From positions 62,001 through 126,000 of the forward strand of contig NZ_JATM01000005.1 in NCBI RefSeq assembly GCF_002003665.1: a DNA stretch of 64,000 bases. The letters run 5' to 3'. The notes under the pieces are model-generated. The model was given only the letters and a program-made list of their open reading frames with translations, was not told the origin of the DNA and did not search any database. A program made the translations under genes and the position numbers. The stretch comes from Bombella intestini. GTDB lineage: Bacteria; Pseudomonadota; Alphaproteobacteria; Acetobacterales; Acetobacteraceae. Below are positions 1 to 8,578 of the stretch, piece by piece; positions within the stretch are counted from its first letter, which is position 1; every line of letters starts with the position of its first letter.

Positions 1-851
1 CAGGACAACACGGTGTCGCCACCGCTACCGTCTGCGCCCTCTTCGGACTGGATTGTGAAATCTACATGGGTGCCACCGATGTGGAACGGCAGAAACCAAA
101 TGTCTTCCGCATGCACCTGCTGGGGGCCAAAGTCCATCCCGTCACGGCGGGGGCTGGCACACTAAAAGATGCCATGAATGAAGCCATGCGAGACTGGGTG
201 GCCAACGTGGACAACACCTACTTCCTTGTCGGCACCGTAGCGGGGCCACATCCCTACCCGGCCATGGTGAGGGACTTCCAGTCCGTTATCGGGACAGAGG
301 CCCGTGAGCAGATACAAGAACAGACAGGTCGCCTGCCAGATGCCGTTATCGCCGCCATTGGGGGCGGGTCTAACGCCATGGGGATTTTTCATCCCTTCCT
401 TGATGATGCCGATGTTCCCCTTTACGGCGTAGAGGCAGCCGGTCTGGGGTTAGATAGCGGCAAAACGGCGGCCTCTATCGCCCGTGGCAAGCCCGGCGTC
501 CTGCATGGCAACCGCACCTATCTGCTTCAGGATGAACACGGCCAGATCACAGAAGCCCATTCCATCAGTGCAGGGCTGGATTATCCCGGCATCGGGCCAG
601 AACATTCATGGCTCAAGGACATTGGCCGGGTGAACTACGTCAGTGCTACGGATGATCAAGCCCTTGAAGCTTTCCAAACCCTCACGAAACTGGAAGGTAT
701 CATTCCAGCACTGGAAAGTGCCCATGCCGTGGCCCATGCCATCATGATGGCCCCGACCATGACAAAGGATCAGACCATCATCGTTAATCTGTCTGGCCGG
801 GGGGACAAGGATGTCCCCACCGTTGCGGCCCATCTGGGCGTGAAACTGTAA
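1..851 (+). CDS. trpB: Tryptophan synthase beta chain, 5'-truncated by window edge
   Basis: Beta subunit of tryptophan synthase, which condenses indole with serine using PLP in the cytoplasm. The reading frame is open from base 3, and its first visible residues, [15 protein letters not shown], are the conserved TrpB segment just after the PLP lysine, so roughly the N-terminal third lies outside the window. The glycine-rich phosphate-binding motif GGGSNA is visible, and so is the C-terminal NLSGRGDKD. The first ATG inside the window (66) is internal, not a start. Only 11 bases separate it from trpA, so the two are co-transcribed. The family call is very secure. Confidence 0.97.
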   Translation, partial: GQHGVATATVCALFGLDCEIYMGATDVERQKPNVFRMHLLGAKVHPVTAGAGTLKDAMNEAMRDWVANVDNTYFLVGTVAGPHPYPAMVRDFQSVIGTEAREQIQEQTGRLPDAVIAAIGGGSNAMGIFHPFLDDADVPLYGVEAAGLGLDSGKTAASIARGKPGVLHGNRTYLLQDEHGQITEAHSISAGLDYPGIGPEHSWLKDIGRVNYVSATDDQALEAFQTLTKLEGIIPALESAHAVAHAIMMAPTMTKDQTIIVNLSGRGDKDVPTVAAHLGVKL

Positions 852-862
852 GGAGACCCATC

Positions 863-1678
863 ATGAGCCGCATTAAAGCCTGTTTCGACCGCCTGAAAAA
901 AGAAGGCCGTGGTGCCCTGCTGCCTTATCTGGAAGCCTTCGACCCGGACCGGGAAACCTCCCTTGCCCTGCTACGCCAGATGCCCGAAGCCGGGGCCGAT
1001 CTCATCGAAGTTGGCGTGCCCTTCTCCGACCCCTCCGCCGATGGCCCAACTATCCAGCTTGCCGCCCGGCGTGGCCTAAAGGCCGGTGCCACCCTAAAGG
1101 GAACGCTGGAGCTTATTGGTGAATTTCGCAAAGGGAATGACCACACACCGATCATCCTTATGGGCTATTACAACCCGATCGACCGTTACGGTGTAGAACG
1201 ATTCTGCCAAGATGCCCGCTCCGCCGGTGTGGATGGACTCATTGTCGTGGACCTACCGCCTGAGGAATCCGAGGAGCTGGCTCCTTATGCCAAGGCGGCA
1301 GGGCTGGACATAATTACCCTCACCGCCCCAACCACACCCGATGACCGGTTAAAGACAATCCTTAAGGATGCTAGCGGCTTTGTCTATTATGTGAGCATTA
1401 CGGGCATCACAGGCACACGCAGTGCTACAGAAGATCAGCTAAAAGCAGCCATGACCCGTCTCAAAGCCGCAACGGACCTCCCCGTTGTGACAGGCTTTGG
1501 CATCAGCACGCCGGAACAAGCCCGCATCGCCTCCCGTATCAGCGATGGTGCGGTGGTGGCCTCTGCCATCATCAAGGAGATGGCGGCCACCTACGATGAA
1601 CACGGCCACGCCACCGACAGAAGCATCCCCACAGCACTGGAGAAAATCCGCTCCTTAGCCAAGGCCGTGCGGGACTAA
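863..1678 (+). CDS. trpA: Tryptophan synthase alpha chain
   Basis: Alpha subunit of tryptophan synthase. It cleaves indole-3-glycerol phosphate and channels indole to TrpB. The 271 residues match the family length. Family motifs are visible: the catalytic Glu in LIEVGVPFSDP, the catalytic Asp in VDGLIVVDLPPEE, and VTGFGIS near the phosphate site. An AAGGAG ribosome binding site at 850-855 lies 7 bases before the ATG and overlaps the trpB stop, consistent with translational coupling. In many alphaproteobacteria accD and folC follow directly. Here about 6.9 kb of other genes come between. Confidence 0.97.
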   Translation: MSRIKACFDRLKKEGRGALLPYLEAFDPDRETSLALLRQMPEAGADLIEVGVPFSDPSADGPTIQLAARRGLKAGATLKGTLELIGEFRKGNDHTPIILMGYYNPIDRYGVERFCQDARSAGVDGLIVVDLPPEESEELAPYAKAAGLDIITLTAPTTPDDRLKTILKDASGFVYYVSITGITGTRSATEDQLKAAMTRLKAATDLPVVTGFGISTPEQARIASRISDGAVVASAIIKEMAATYDEHGHATDRSIPTALEKIRSLAKAVRD

Positions 1679-1693
1679 AAAACAAGGCACAAG

Positions 1694-1725
1694 AAAAACC
1701 CCCGGCCTTTCGACCGGGGGTTTTT
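1694..1725. terminator. Intrinsic terminator after trpA, probably bidirectional
   Basis: The stem CCCCCGG (1699-1705) pairs with CCGGGGG (1714-1720). It is flanked by five A on the left and five T on the right, so it can work for trpA on the plus strand and for the convergent small gene on the minus strand. Confidence 0.9.
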
Positions 1726-1759
1726 CAATGCATCTTTTTGTAGAGTTCGCCTTAAAGAC

Positions 1760-2005
1760 TTACTTCTTCAGCCAGCGACCGATAGCACAGAGGCCCGCTA
1801 GAGCAGCGACAACAACACCACCCCACAGCAGTGTATGACCAACACACTGGCAACGGCTCTTCGGCTCTTTCAGCTCTTCACTGACAGACTGCAACGTCTC
1901 CTGAGCGCGTTTAGCGTACTGCTCAGCCTTGGCTTTGAGCTCATCGGTGTTGATAGCTTCCTCAGCTTTAGACTTGAGCTCATCAATATTGATAGCGTCT
2001 GCCAT
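1760..2005 (-). CDS. Small amphipathic protein with C-terminal membrane anchor, YqjD/DUF883-like
   Basis: An 81-residue protein of unknown function. Its N-terminal half is charged and helical and holds a tandem repeat of about 14 residues (INIDELKSKAEEA, then INTDELKAKAEQYA). The C-terminal part has one hydrophobic segment (about 57-75) ending in RWLKK. This layout recalls the ElaB/YqjD/DUF883 group of ribosome-associated inner-membrane proteins, but the resemblance is one of architecture only. The start at 2005 is chosen over the ATG at 2011 because GGAGG at 2013-2017 lies 7 bases before the former and only 1 before the latter. It sits divergently from copA. Confidence 0.75.
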   Translation of the reverse strand: MADAINIDELKSKAEEAINTDELKAKAEQYAKRAQETLQSVSEELKEPKSRCQCVGHTLLWGGVVVAALAGLCAIGRWLKK

Positions 2006-2297
2006 GGTCATTCCTCCCTAAACCGGCCACACCCTATCATTACATTGAATGACTGGTTGGGCAGATTAAATATTAAGTTTTCGTCAGAAAAATACTGACT
2101 ATTGATAAGTATATCACTGATTATTTTACCAATCAGCAAATTTCTTTCATGGGTGCATCGTCTTTTCTGCATATGTCGGCCTCACGCCATGGCAAAAAAA
2201 CATTTTTTCTTCTTCCTTGCCCGGCAAATGCTATCTTCTTCCTGCACTCTGCTCCACAGCGCATTCGCCCGATCCATCACGACACAGGGAACTCCTT

Positions 2298-4772
2298 ATG
2301 CCTGCTTCATCATCCTCCCAGACATTCCCTGTAGAAGGGATGAGCTGCGCCTCCTGCTCCGCACGGGTGGAAAAAGCCCTCCGCAATGTTCCGGGAGTCG
2401 AGACAGCCAGCGTCAATCTGGCCACCGGCATGGCACAGGCCACGGGCACGGCCTCCCGCACGGACCTCATCCTCGCTGTGGAGCAAGCCGGGTACACCGT
2501 GCCATCCCCGCCGATCAAACTACGTATTGAGGGGATGAGCTGCGCTTCCTGCTCCACACGGATAGAAAAGACCCTACAAGATGTCATCGGCGTGAGAGAG
2601 GCCAACGTCAATCTTGCCAGCGGCACAGCGCAGATTACAGGCACAACCACACATCAGGTGCTGATCAGTGCCATCAAGGAAATGGGTTTTGCAGCCTCAC
2701 TATTGGAAAATGAGAACCTACAGGACGCTGCTAAAGAACGACAGCAACGCATCAAACAGGCCACAAAAAGCCAATGGCGTGACCTGATAGCCTCAGCTCT
2801 ACTCTGGCTGCTCATCATGCTTATGACGATGGGCCACGGGTTAGGCCTTGTTCCGGCTGGTATTCAGCCTCTGTTGCAATGGGCGTTGGCCAGCGTTGCC
2901 CTACTAGGGCCGGGGCGGCGATTCTATCAAACGGGCATCCCGGCTCTGCTCCGCCGGGCACCGAACATGAACTCACTTGTCGCATTGGGGACAGGAGCCG
3001 CTTACTTATATTCCAGCCTTGTAGTTTTCTACCCCGCCCTGCTGCCAGAGGGAACGCAGCATCTCTATTTTGATACCGTGCTGGGTATTCTGACACTCGT
3101 TCTGCTGGGCCGTATGATGGAGGCCAGAGCAAAGGGCCGTACATCCGCAGCACTGGAGAAACTGACCCATCTACAACCACAGAAAGCCCATCTTCTGACG
3201 GATGGCCAATGCAATGTCGTCCCCATCGCCCAGATACAGCTAGGGGACCATCTCCTCGTCCGGCCCGGCGAACGGGTGCCGCTAGACGGCCTAATTCTGG
3301 AAGGAAAGAGCCATCTGGATGAATCCCTGCTTACGGGAGAGCCTATGCCCACGTTCCATCAGGTGGGAGATAGTGTCATTGGGGGGACCATCAATCAGGA
3401 AGGAACCCTAACCATTCAGGCCACGGCAACAGGGGCCGATACCGTGCTTGCCCGCATCATCGACATGGTGGCACAGGCGCAGGGCGGTAAGCTGCCCATC
3501 CAATCTCTTGTGGACAAAGTAACGCTATGGTTTGTCCCGGCAATCATTCTACTATCCGTGCTGACATTCATCGTCTGGTTGATTCTGGGGCCATCCCCCG
3601 CACTAGGCTATGCGGTCGTTAATGCCATTGCCGTGCTGATTGCCGCCTGCCCCTGCGCTATGGGCCTCGCCACACCAACGGCCATTATGGTCGGCACAGG
3701 CACAGCAGCGGAAATGGGTATCCTTTTCCGCAAAGGAGAAGCACTTCAAACGCTGGAAAGCACACGGCTGATCGCCTTTGATAAAACCGGAACCCTGACA
3801 TCCGGCCAACCGCAACTAACGGAATTCTATCTGCTGGATAAGGAAGCCTCCAGCGATCCTGAACAGGCTGAAAAAACCCTTCTGGCTCTTGCTGCCTCTG
3901 TGGAGAAGCAGTCTGACCACCCTGTCAGCCGGGCCATTGTCGCAGCAGCACAAGAACGCAAGCTACCTGCTGTAAAAACCAGTCATGCCCACATCATCGC
4001 TGGGCTAGGGATTACGGCCCAAGATGAGGAGGGACAGGACATCCACCTTGGCAGCCAGTCCTTCATGAAAACGCTAGGCCTCTATAATGCCGAGGCCAAC
4101 CGACTCGTTGATGGTCTGAGCCAGAAAGGCACATCCCCTCTCTTCATGGCTCACAGGGGGCAGATCGTCGCTCTTATGGGCGTTGCTGACCCTGTCCGCT
4201 CTTCCGCTAAAAAGGCCATTGCCGCCCTAAGGGCGCAAGATATCCGAACGGTCATGATCACCGGTGACATCGAACCTACGGCCCGCCATATCGCCCATCT
4301 AGTCGGAATCGAAGATGTCATCGCCCAGGTGATGCCACATGAAAAAAGTCAGACTGTCCAAAATCTTCAGAAGATTCACGGCTCTGTGGCCTTTGTGGGG
4401 GATGGCATCAATGATGCACCCGCTCTAGCTCAAGCGGATACGGGGCTCGCCATCAGCCACGGGACAGACATCGCCATAGAAGCTGCAGACCTCATTCTGA
4501 CAGGTGAAAACCTAATGGCTGTCCCTCATGCCATTGCCCTATCCCGGGCAAGCATGACCATCATCAGACAAAATCTCTTCTGGGCTTTCGCCTATAATAT
4601 CGTGCTGATCCCGATTGCTGCGGGTGTCCTCTATCCCTTTACCGGCACCCTGCTATCCCCCTCCTTTGCGGCGGGAGCCATGGCTCTTTCCAGCATCTTT
4701 GTGCTGAGCAATACGCTAAGGCTGCGGCGACTGCGTACCGTGGTAGAGGCCGAAACAGCCACGGCCTCCTAA
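2298..4772 (+). CDS. copA: Copper-exporting P1B-type ATPase
   Basis: Cytoplasmic-membrane ATPase that pumps Cu+ out of the cytosol. There are two N-terminal metal-binding domains, each with GMSCASC (Cys17/Cys20 and about Cys82/Cys85). These are followed by the actuator TGE motif, the membrane CPC motif that defines P1B-1 pumps, the phosphorylation site DKTGT, the SDHP motif of the nucleotide domain, and GDGINDAPALA. The length of 824 residues is usual. The frame stays open back to TTG 2217, but ATG 2298, after a GGGA, places the first metal domain at the normal distance. No CueR-type regulator gene lies beside it. Confidence 0.95.
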   Translation: MPASSSSQTFPVEGMSCASCSARVEKALRNVPGVETASVNLATGMAQATGTASRTDLILAVEQAGYTVPSPPIKLRIEGMSCASCSTRIEKTLQDVIGVREANVNLASGTAQITGTTTHQVLISAIKEMGFAASLLENENLQDAAKERQQRIKQATKSQWRDLIASALLWLLIMLMTMGHGLGLVPAGIQPLLQWALASVALLGPGRRFYQTGIPALLRRAPNMNSLVALGTGAAYLYSSLVVFYPALLPEGTQHLYFDTVLGILTLVLLGRMMEARAKGRTSAALEKLTHLQPQKAHLLTDGQCNVVPIAQIQLGDHLLVRPGERVPLDGLILEGKSHLDESLLTGEPMPTFHQVGDSVIGGTINQEGTLTIQATATGADTVLARIIDMVAQAQGGKLPIQSLVDKVTLWFVPAIILLSVLTFIVWLILGPSPALGYAVVNAIAVLIAACPCAMGLATPTAIMVGTGTAAEMGILFRKGEALQTLESTRLIAFDKTGTLTSGQPQLTEFYLLDKEASSDPEQAEKTLLALAASVEKQSDHPVSRAIVAAAQERKLPAVKTSHAHIIAGLGITAQDEEGQDIHLGSQSFMKTLGLYNAEANRLVDGLSQKGTSPLFMAHRGQIVALMGVADPVRSSAKKAIAALRAQDIRTVMITGDIEPTARHIAHLVGIEDVIAQVMPHEKSQTVQNLQKIHGSVAFVGDGINDAPALAQADTGLAISHGTDIAIEAADLILTGENLMAVPHAIALSRASMTIIRQNLFWAFAYNIVLIPIAAGVLYPFTGTLLSPSFAAGAMALSSIFVLSNTLRLRRLRTVVEAETATAS

Positions 4773-4779
4773 AACCAAT

Positions 4780-4810
4780 CCGGGGTGGGCCACCAGACAA
4801 ACCACCCCGG
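4780..4810. terminator. Hairpin between convergent copA and aminotransferase genes
   Basis: A perfect 9-base stem: CCGGGGTGG (4780-4788) pairs with CCACCCCGG (4802-4810). It starts 8 bases after the copA stop. There is no T tract on the plus strand, so intrinsic termination is uncertain. Confidence 0.5.
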
Positions 4811-4829
4811 GCTTCATGCGGCTCTCATC

Positions 4830-6044
4830 TTATGCTGAAGCCAGAACAGCAGCTAATGCCTCCACAACAGGCGGCAGGTTACGTTCATTCAGCCCCGCCA
4901 TACAGACCCGACCACTCCGCAGAACATAAACTCCATGTTCCTCCCGCAGCCGGTCTACCTGAGCAGGAGAGAGCTTCATCATGCTAAACATGCCCCGCTG
5001 TTCCAACAGGTAGCGGAAATCCTGACCCGGCAGGCGAGCGACAAGCTGCTCATGCAGCTTTTTCCGCATTTCCCGGATACGTGCCCCCATGGCCGCTACC
5101 TCATCCTGCCAGAGACCTGATAAAGCCTGATCCCCCAGAACGATATCCACAAGCTGCGCCCCACGGACCGGCGGACTGGAATAGTTCCGCCGTACCGTCA
5201 CTTTAAGCTGGCTCAGCACCCGTTCTGCTGTGCCCTCATCCGGACAGACAACCGAGAGCGCCCCGATACGGTCCCCATAGAGGGAAAATACCTTGGAAAA
5301 AGAATTGCTGAGCAGGAACTCAAGCCCTGCCGCCACCATCACCCGGACGGCATAAACATCTTCTTCCAGACTACGCCCCAACCCTTGATAAGCAAGGTCC
5401 AGAAACGGAATCAGCTTCCTCTCCTTAAGGACAGGCACAAGCATATCCCACTGTTCATCTGTCAGGTCAGCCCCTGTCGGATTGTGGCAACAGGGATGAA
5501 GTAAAACGACATGTCCTGCTGGAATCTGGCGGATACAGGCCAGCATCGCCTCAAAATCTACACCACCCGTTGCCGGGTCGAAGTAAGGGTATGTGCGAGT
5601 TTTGAAGCCGGCCCCTTCAAAGATGGAAATATGATTTTCCCATGTCGGGTTGCTGACCCACAATTCAGCCTGCGGGAAATAGCGATGCAAGAAATCCGCA
5701 CCGACTTTCAACGCCCCGGACCCACCGAGAGTCTGCACCGTGGCGATACGACCGGCCTGCACCGGCTCGCTACCACGGCCAAAAAGCAGATGCTGAACGG
5801 CCAGCCTGTAGGAGGCCAGCCCTTCCATCGGCAAGTACAAATCCGGCCTATCCTGCTGACTAGCCAGCCTCTCATAAGCCCTGCGGATGCAAGCAAGCTG
5901 CGGGACATGGCCTGCTTCATCATAATACAAGCCGATGCTAAGATTGACCTTCTGTGCCCGGTCATCTCGCTTGAAGTCCTCCACCAGTGACAGGATGGGA
6001 TCCCCCGGAGACAGTTCAACAGACTGAAACATAGACTTCTTCAT
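4830..6044 (-). CDS. Aromatic/aspartate aminotransferase, class I PLP enzyme
   Basis: A 404-residue PLP aminotransferase of the AspC/TyrB family, cytoplasmic. Visible motifs are SNPTWENH, HPCCHNPTG, the PLP lysine in SNSFSKVFSLYGDRIG, and a C-terminal arginine region (SGRVCMAGLN) expected to bind the substrate carboxylate. Its ATG overlaps the stop of the upstream decarboxylase gene (ATGA, 6041-6044), so the two are translationally coupled. That partner suggests aromatic amino acids such as tryptophan or phenylalanine as donors, giving the keto acids the decarboxylase would use. This is inference from context: sequence alone cannot separate TyrB-type from AspC-type specificity. Confidence 0.88.
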   Translation of the reverse strand: MKKSMFQSVELSPGDPILSLVEDFKRDDRAQKVNLSIGLYYDEAGHVPQLACIRRAYERLASQQDRPDLYLPMEGLASYRLAVQHLLFGRGSEPVQAGRIATVQTLGGSGALKVGADFLHRYFPQAELWVSNPTWENHISIFEGAGFKTRTYPYFDPATGGVDFEAMLACIRQIPAGHVVLLHPCCHNPTGADLTDEQWDMLVPVLKERKLIPFLDLAYQGLGRSLEEDVYAVRVMVAAGLEFLLSNSFSKVFSLYGDRIGALSVVCPDEGTAERVLSQLKVTVRRNYSSPPVRGAQLVDIVLGDQALSGLWQDEVAAMGARIREMRKKLHEQLVARLPGQDFRYLLEQRGMFSMMKLSPAQVDRLREEHGVYVLRSGRVCMAGLNERNLPPVVEALAAVLASA

Positions 6045-7732
6045 CCTTTTTTCGTGCTCGCATTGCGTGGACCCTGCGGACCGTAATCATAATCCGCCAC
6101 GACCATGCCGAATTTCTTCAGAGCATCTGGAGCATCCATCTCTGGCAAAAGGACCTCAATAAACACGGCCCGGTCAGCCTGTTCTGCCTGCTTCAAGGCC
6201 TCTTCCAACTCACTAACCGTCTCCACCACGAGGGACAGAGCCTTATCGTCACGGTCAAACGCACGGGGCAAGTCCGCATACCGCCAGTTAGCAATATCAT
6301 TATACTGGGACCGTTCCCCCAGAATCAGACGTTCGATCGTGTAACCCTTGTTATTGAGCAAGAAAATGATGGGCTTCTGATCATGCCGTAGGATGATAGA
6401 CAGCTCCTGCGCTGTCAGCTGGAAAGAACCATCACCGATGAAGAGCAGATGCCGCCGCTCTGGGCTGCCACACTGGGACCCGAACAGGGCAGGCAACGTA
6501 TACCCGATCGCCCCCCAAATCGGCTGGGCAATATAATGGGTGTTTTTGGGGAAAGGCGTGCCCAACAGGGCTGTATTACTCGTCCCAGCCTCACCGACCA
6601 CGACATCCCCTTCTTTCAGAAAATGGGCTACACGCGGCCAGAGAGCCGCATGGGTCAACCGGTCTCCAGCTTCACCGGGCAGGGCCGCAGCGGATACAGC
6701 CGGACGAGACGGCAACGTACGAGAAGACGGCTTCACCTGTCCCAGAAGGGCCTTCAACACCGCCCCAACAGGAGCAGCTGGAATTGACCGCCCTGCAAGA
6801 CTGACTTCATAGGCCTGAAGGTTGATGAACGCCTCTGGCCGAATCTCATGTGTAAAGAATCCCGTATTGATCTCCGTAAAACGCAGACCGATCCCGATTA
6901 CACAATCAGACTGACTGACCAGCTCTTTAATGTCCGGGCGGCTCGCCCCGCCCACATAGCCACCCAGATAATAAGGGGCGGTCTCATCCAATACAGCCTT
7001 GGCCGGAGCCGCTGCCACACAGGGAATCGCACAGCGTTCTGCCAGCGCAGCAATCTGCCCTGCCACGCCAAAACGGTCAGCGTCAGAATCGAGAATCATC
7101 ACCGGCGAACGAGCAGCGGCCAACCGTGTGGCAATATGCTCGGCGGCTAGTGCTACCTGTTCGGCATCACCCTGCAGGTTTGCAAAGGCAAACGGTTCAT
7201 CAGGCACATCAATGCTCAGATGTGTGATGTCAGAAGGCAGCTGAAGATGAACAGGCCGCCGCTCCCGCCAGCAAGCCTGGAGGACACGGTCGATTTCCTC
7301 CACGGCATTTTCCGGCGTCAGGCGGGCCTGGGCGACCGTATATTCCGCCATGCACCGCCCGATGTTGCCATATCCGCCATCGCCCAGCGTATGATGCAGC
7401 AGGGCACGTCCCTCTACCGCATGCAGAGGAGGAATCCCGGTGATGTGCACAAACGGAACACGCTCAGCATAGGCCCCCGCAATGCCGCTGATAGCCCCGA
7501 GGTCACCCACGCCGAAGGTCGTCACCAAACCACACAGGCCGGAGGTGCGGGCGTAGCCATCGGCAGCGTAGGCAGCATTCAACTCGTTACAGTTCCCCAC
7601 GAAGGTCAGGGACGCATCCGCCTCCACCTGCTCCAGAAAAGAAAGATTGAAATCCCCCGGAACACCGAAAAGATGGCTGATTCCTGCCTCGACAAGGCGG
7701 CGGGTCAAATAGGTCCCGATCTGCATACGCAT
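6041..7732 (-). CDS. Thiamine-dependent 2-keto acid decarboxylase, indolepyruvate/phenylpyruvate type
   Basis: A 563-residue ThDP enzyme of the pyruvate/indolepyruvate decarboxylase family. Near the N terminus are FGVPGDFN and the cofactor-activating Glu in GNCNELNAAYAADGYA. The paired catalytic histidines are in LLHHTLGDG. The ThDP/Mg motif runs from GDGSFQ to NNKGYTIE. The N-terminal wording (GVPGDFNLSFLEQ) resembles IpdC and branched-chain/aromatic decarboxylases more than acetic acid bacterial pyruvate decarboxylase (which reads AVAGDYNLVLLD). With the coupled aminotransferase this suggests conversion of aromatic keto acids to aldehydes. The ATG at 7732 follows AGGA and gives the family N terminus; the frame is open 50 codons further upstream. 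True pyruvate decarboxylase activity cannot be excluded. Confidence 0.85.
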   Translation of the reverse strand: MRMQIGTYLTRRLVEAGISHLFGVPGDFNLSFLEQVEADASLTFVGNCNELNAAYAADGYARTSGLCGLVTTFGVGDLGAISGIAGAYAERVPFVHITGIPPLHAVEGRALLHHTLGDGGYGNIGRCMAEYTVAQARLTPENAVEEIDRVLQACWRERRPVHLQLPSDITHLSIDVPDEPFAFANLQGDAEQVALAAEHIATRLAAARSPVMILDSDADRFGVAGQIAALAERCAIPCVAAAPAKAVLDETAPYYLGGYVGGASRPDIKELVSQSDCVIGIGLRFTEINTGFFTHEIRPEAFINLQAYEVSLAGRSIPAAPVGAVLKALLGQVKPSSRTLPSRPAVSAAALPGEAGDRLTHAALWPRVAHFLKEGDVVVGEAGTSNTALLGTPFPKNTHYIAQPIWGAIGYTLPALFGSQCGSPERRHLLFIGDGSFQLTAQELSIILRHDQKPIIFLLNNKGYTIERLILGERSQYNDIANWRYADLPRAFDRDDKALSLVVETVSELEEALKQAEQADRAVFIEVLLPEMDAPDALKKFGMVVADYDYGPQGPRNASTKKG

Positions 7733-7773
7733 AAACAAATTCCTAAAATATGTGGAGAGGATATGCTCCGGTA

Positions 7774-7789
7774 CAGGCAGGGCTGCCTG
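7774..7789. promoter_or_regulatory. Palindrome in the divergent decarboxylase/Lrp promoter region
   Basis: A perfect inverted repeat CAGGCAG-GG-CTGCCTG with 7-base arms, 41 bases upstream of the decarboxylase start, in the only shared non-coding region between it and the Lrp-type regulator. It is a candidate operator for that regulator. This rests on symmetry and position only. Confidence 0.5.
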
Positions 7790-7864
7790 ATTGCCCGAAA
7801 TCCTTTTTCCAGTTTCCAAGCATACCGCAACATGCATGCAGCCTGTGTGCAAATATGATCTAAT

Positions 7865-8368
7865 ATGCCGCTTTCTTCGCACAGATCACGCATGGATACG
7901 CACATCATGGATCATCTTGACTGGAAGCTCCTTTCCGCCTTGCACCGCAACGGGCGTCTGACCAACCGGGAGCTAGGCGAAACGGTCGGTCTCTCACCGT
8001 CCCAGTGTTCCCGCCGCCGACTCCTATTAGAAAAGGCCGGTGTCATCCGGGGTTACGGTGTCACACTGGACCAACAAGCTATGGGGCTCGGCGTCATGGC
8101 CTTTGTCCAGATCATCATGAAGGGCCATGCTGCTGGAGCCTTCGAACGTTTCCAAGCTCTCATAAACGGCACCCCTATGATTCAGGAGGCTCACGCCGTC
8201 AGCGGGGATGCTGATTACATCCTTAAAGTCGTGACGAAAGACCTACCCAGCCTCTCCGCCTTTGTTACAGACCAATTACTAGCGCATGACACAATCGGCC
8301 ATGTGAAATCATACATTGCCCTCCGCCCCTTGAAGACAGACAGCCCTTTACCGCCATTTATGCCCTGA
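7865..8368 (+). CDS. Lrp/AsnC-family transcriptional regulator
   Basis: DNA-binding regulator of the leucine-responsive family. It has an N-terminal winged helix-turn-helix (LDWKLLSALHRNGRLTNREL, then VGLSPSQCSRR) and a C-terminal RAM/ligand-sensing domain (EAHAVSGDADYILKV). The length is up to 167 residues. No convincing ribosome binding site precedes any candidate start. ATG 7892 and ATG 7907 are alternatives, and 7907 would give the most typical family N terminus (MDHLDWKLL). It is divergent from the decarboxylase/aminotransferase pair, so it probably controls them in response to an amino acid. The effector is not known. Confidence 0.9.
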   Translation: MPLSSHRSRMDTHIMDHLDWKLLSALHRNGRLTNRELGETVGLSPSQCSRRRLLLEKAGVIRGYGVTLDQQAMGLGVMAFVQIIMKGHAAGAFERFQALINGTPMIQEAHAVSGDADYILKVVTKDLPSLSAFVTDQLLAHDTIGHVKSYIALRPLKTDSPLPPFMP

Positions 8369-8578
8369 AACCGGCTCTCCCAACCGGGTTACGCCCTTCA
8401 ATAAAAGAGAAAGCTGGCATCTTCAGGCAAGCCCGGATAAAGTCCCCCCACCTGTGATACCCTTCCGGTTCCCGTGCCACGGTGCCCCCGCCTCTGGAGG
8501 CTCCATATTCCCCATGACGGACCGGCAGGCATAGGACCACCTGATGATGCACCACTGCTGGAGAGTGAACAGAACACC

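Noticed and set aside
2217-2297. 27-codon N-terminal extension of CopA from TTG 2217
   Set aside because: The extension is low in similarity to metal-binding domains, and ATG 2298 has a nearby ribosome binding site and places the first GMSCASC normally.
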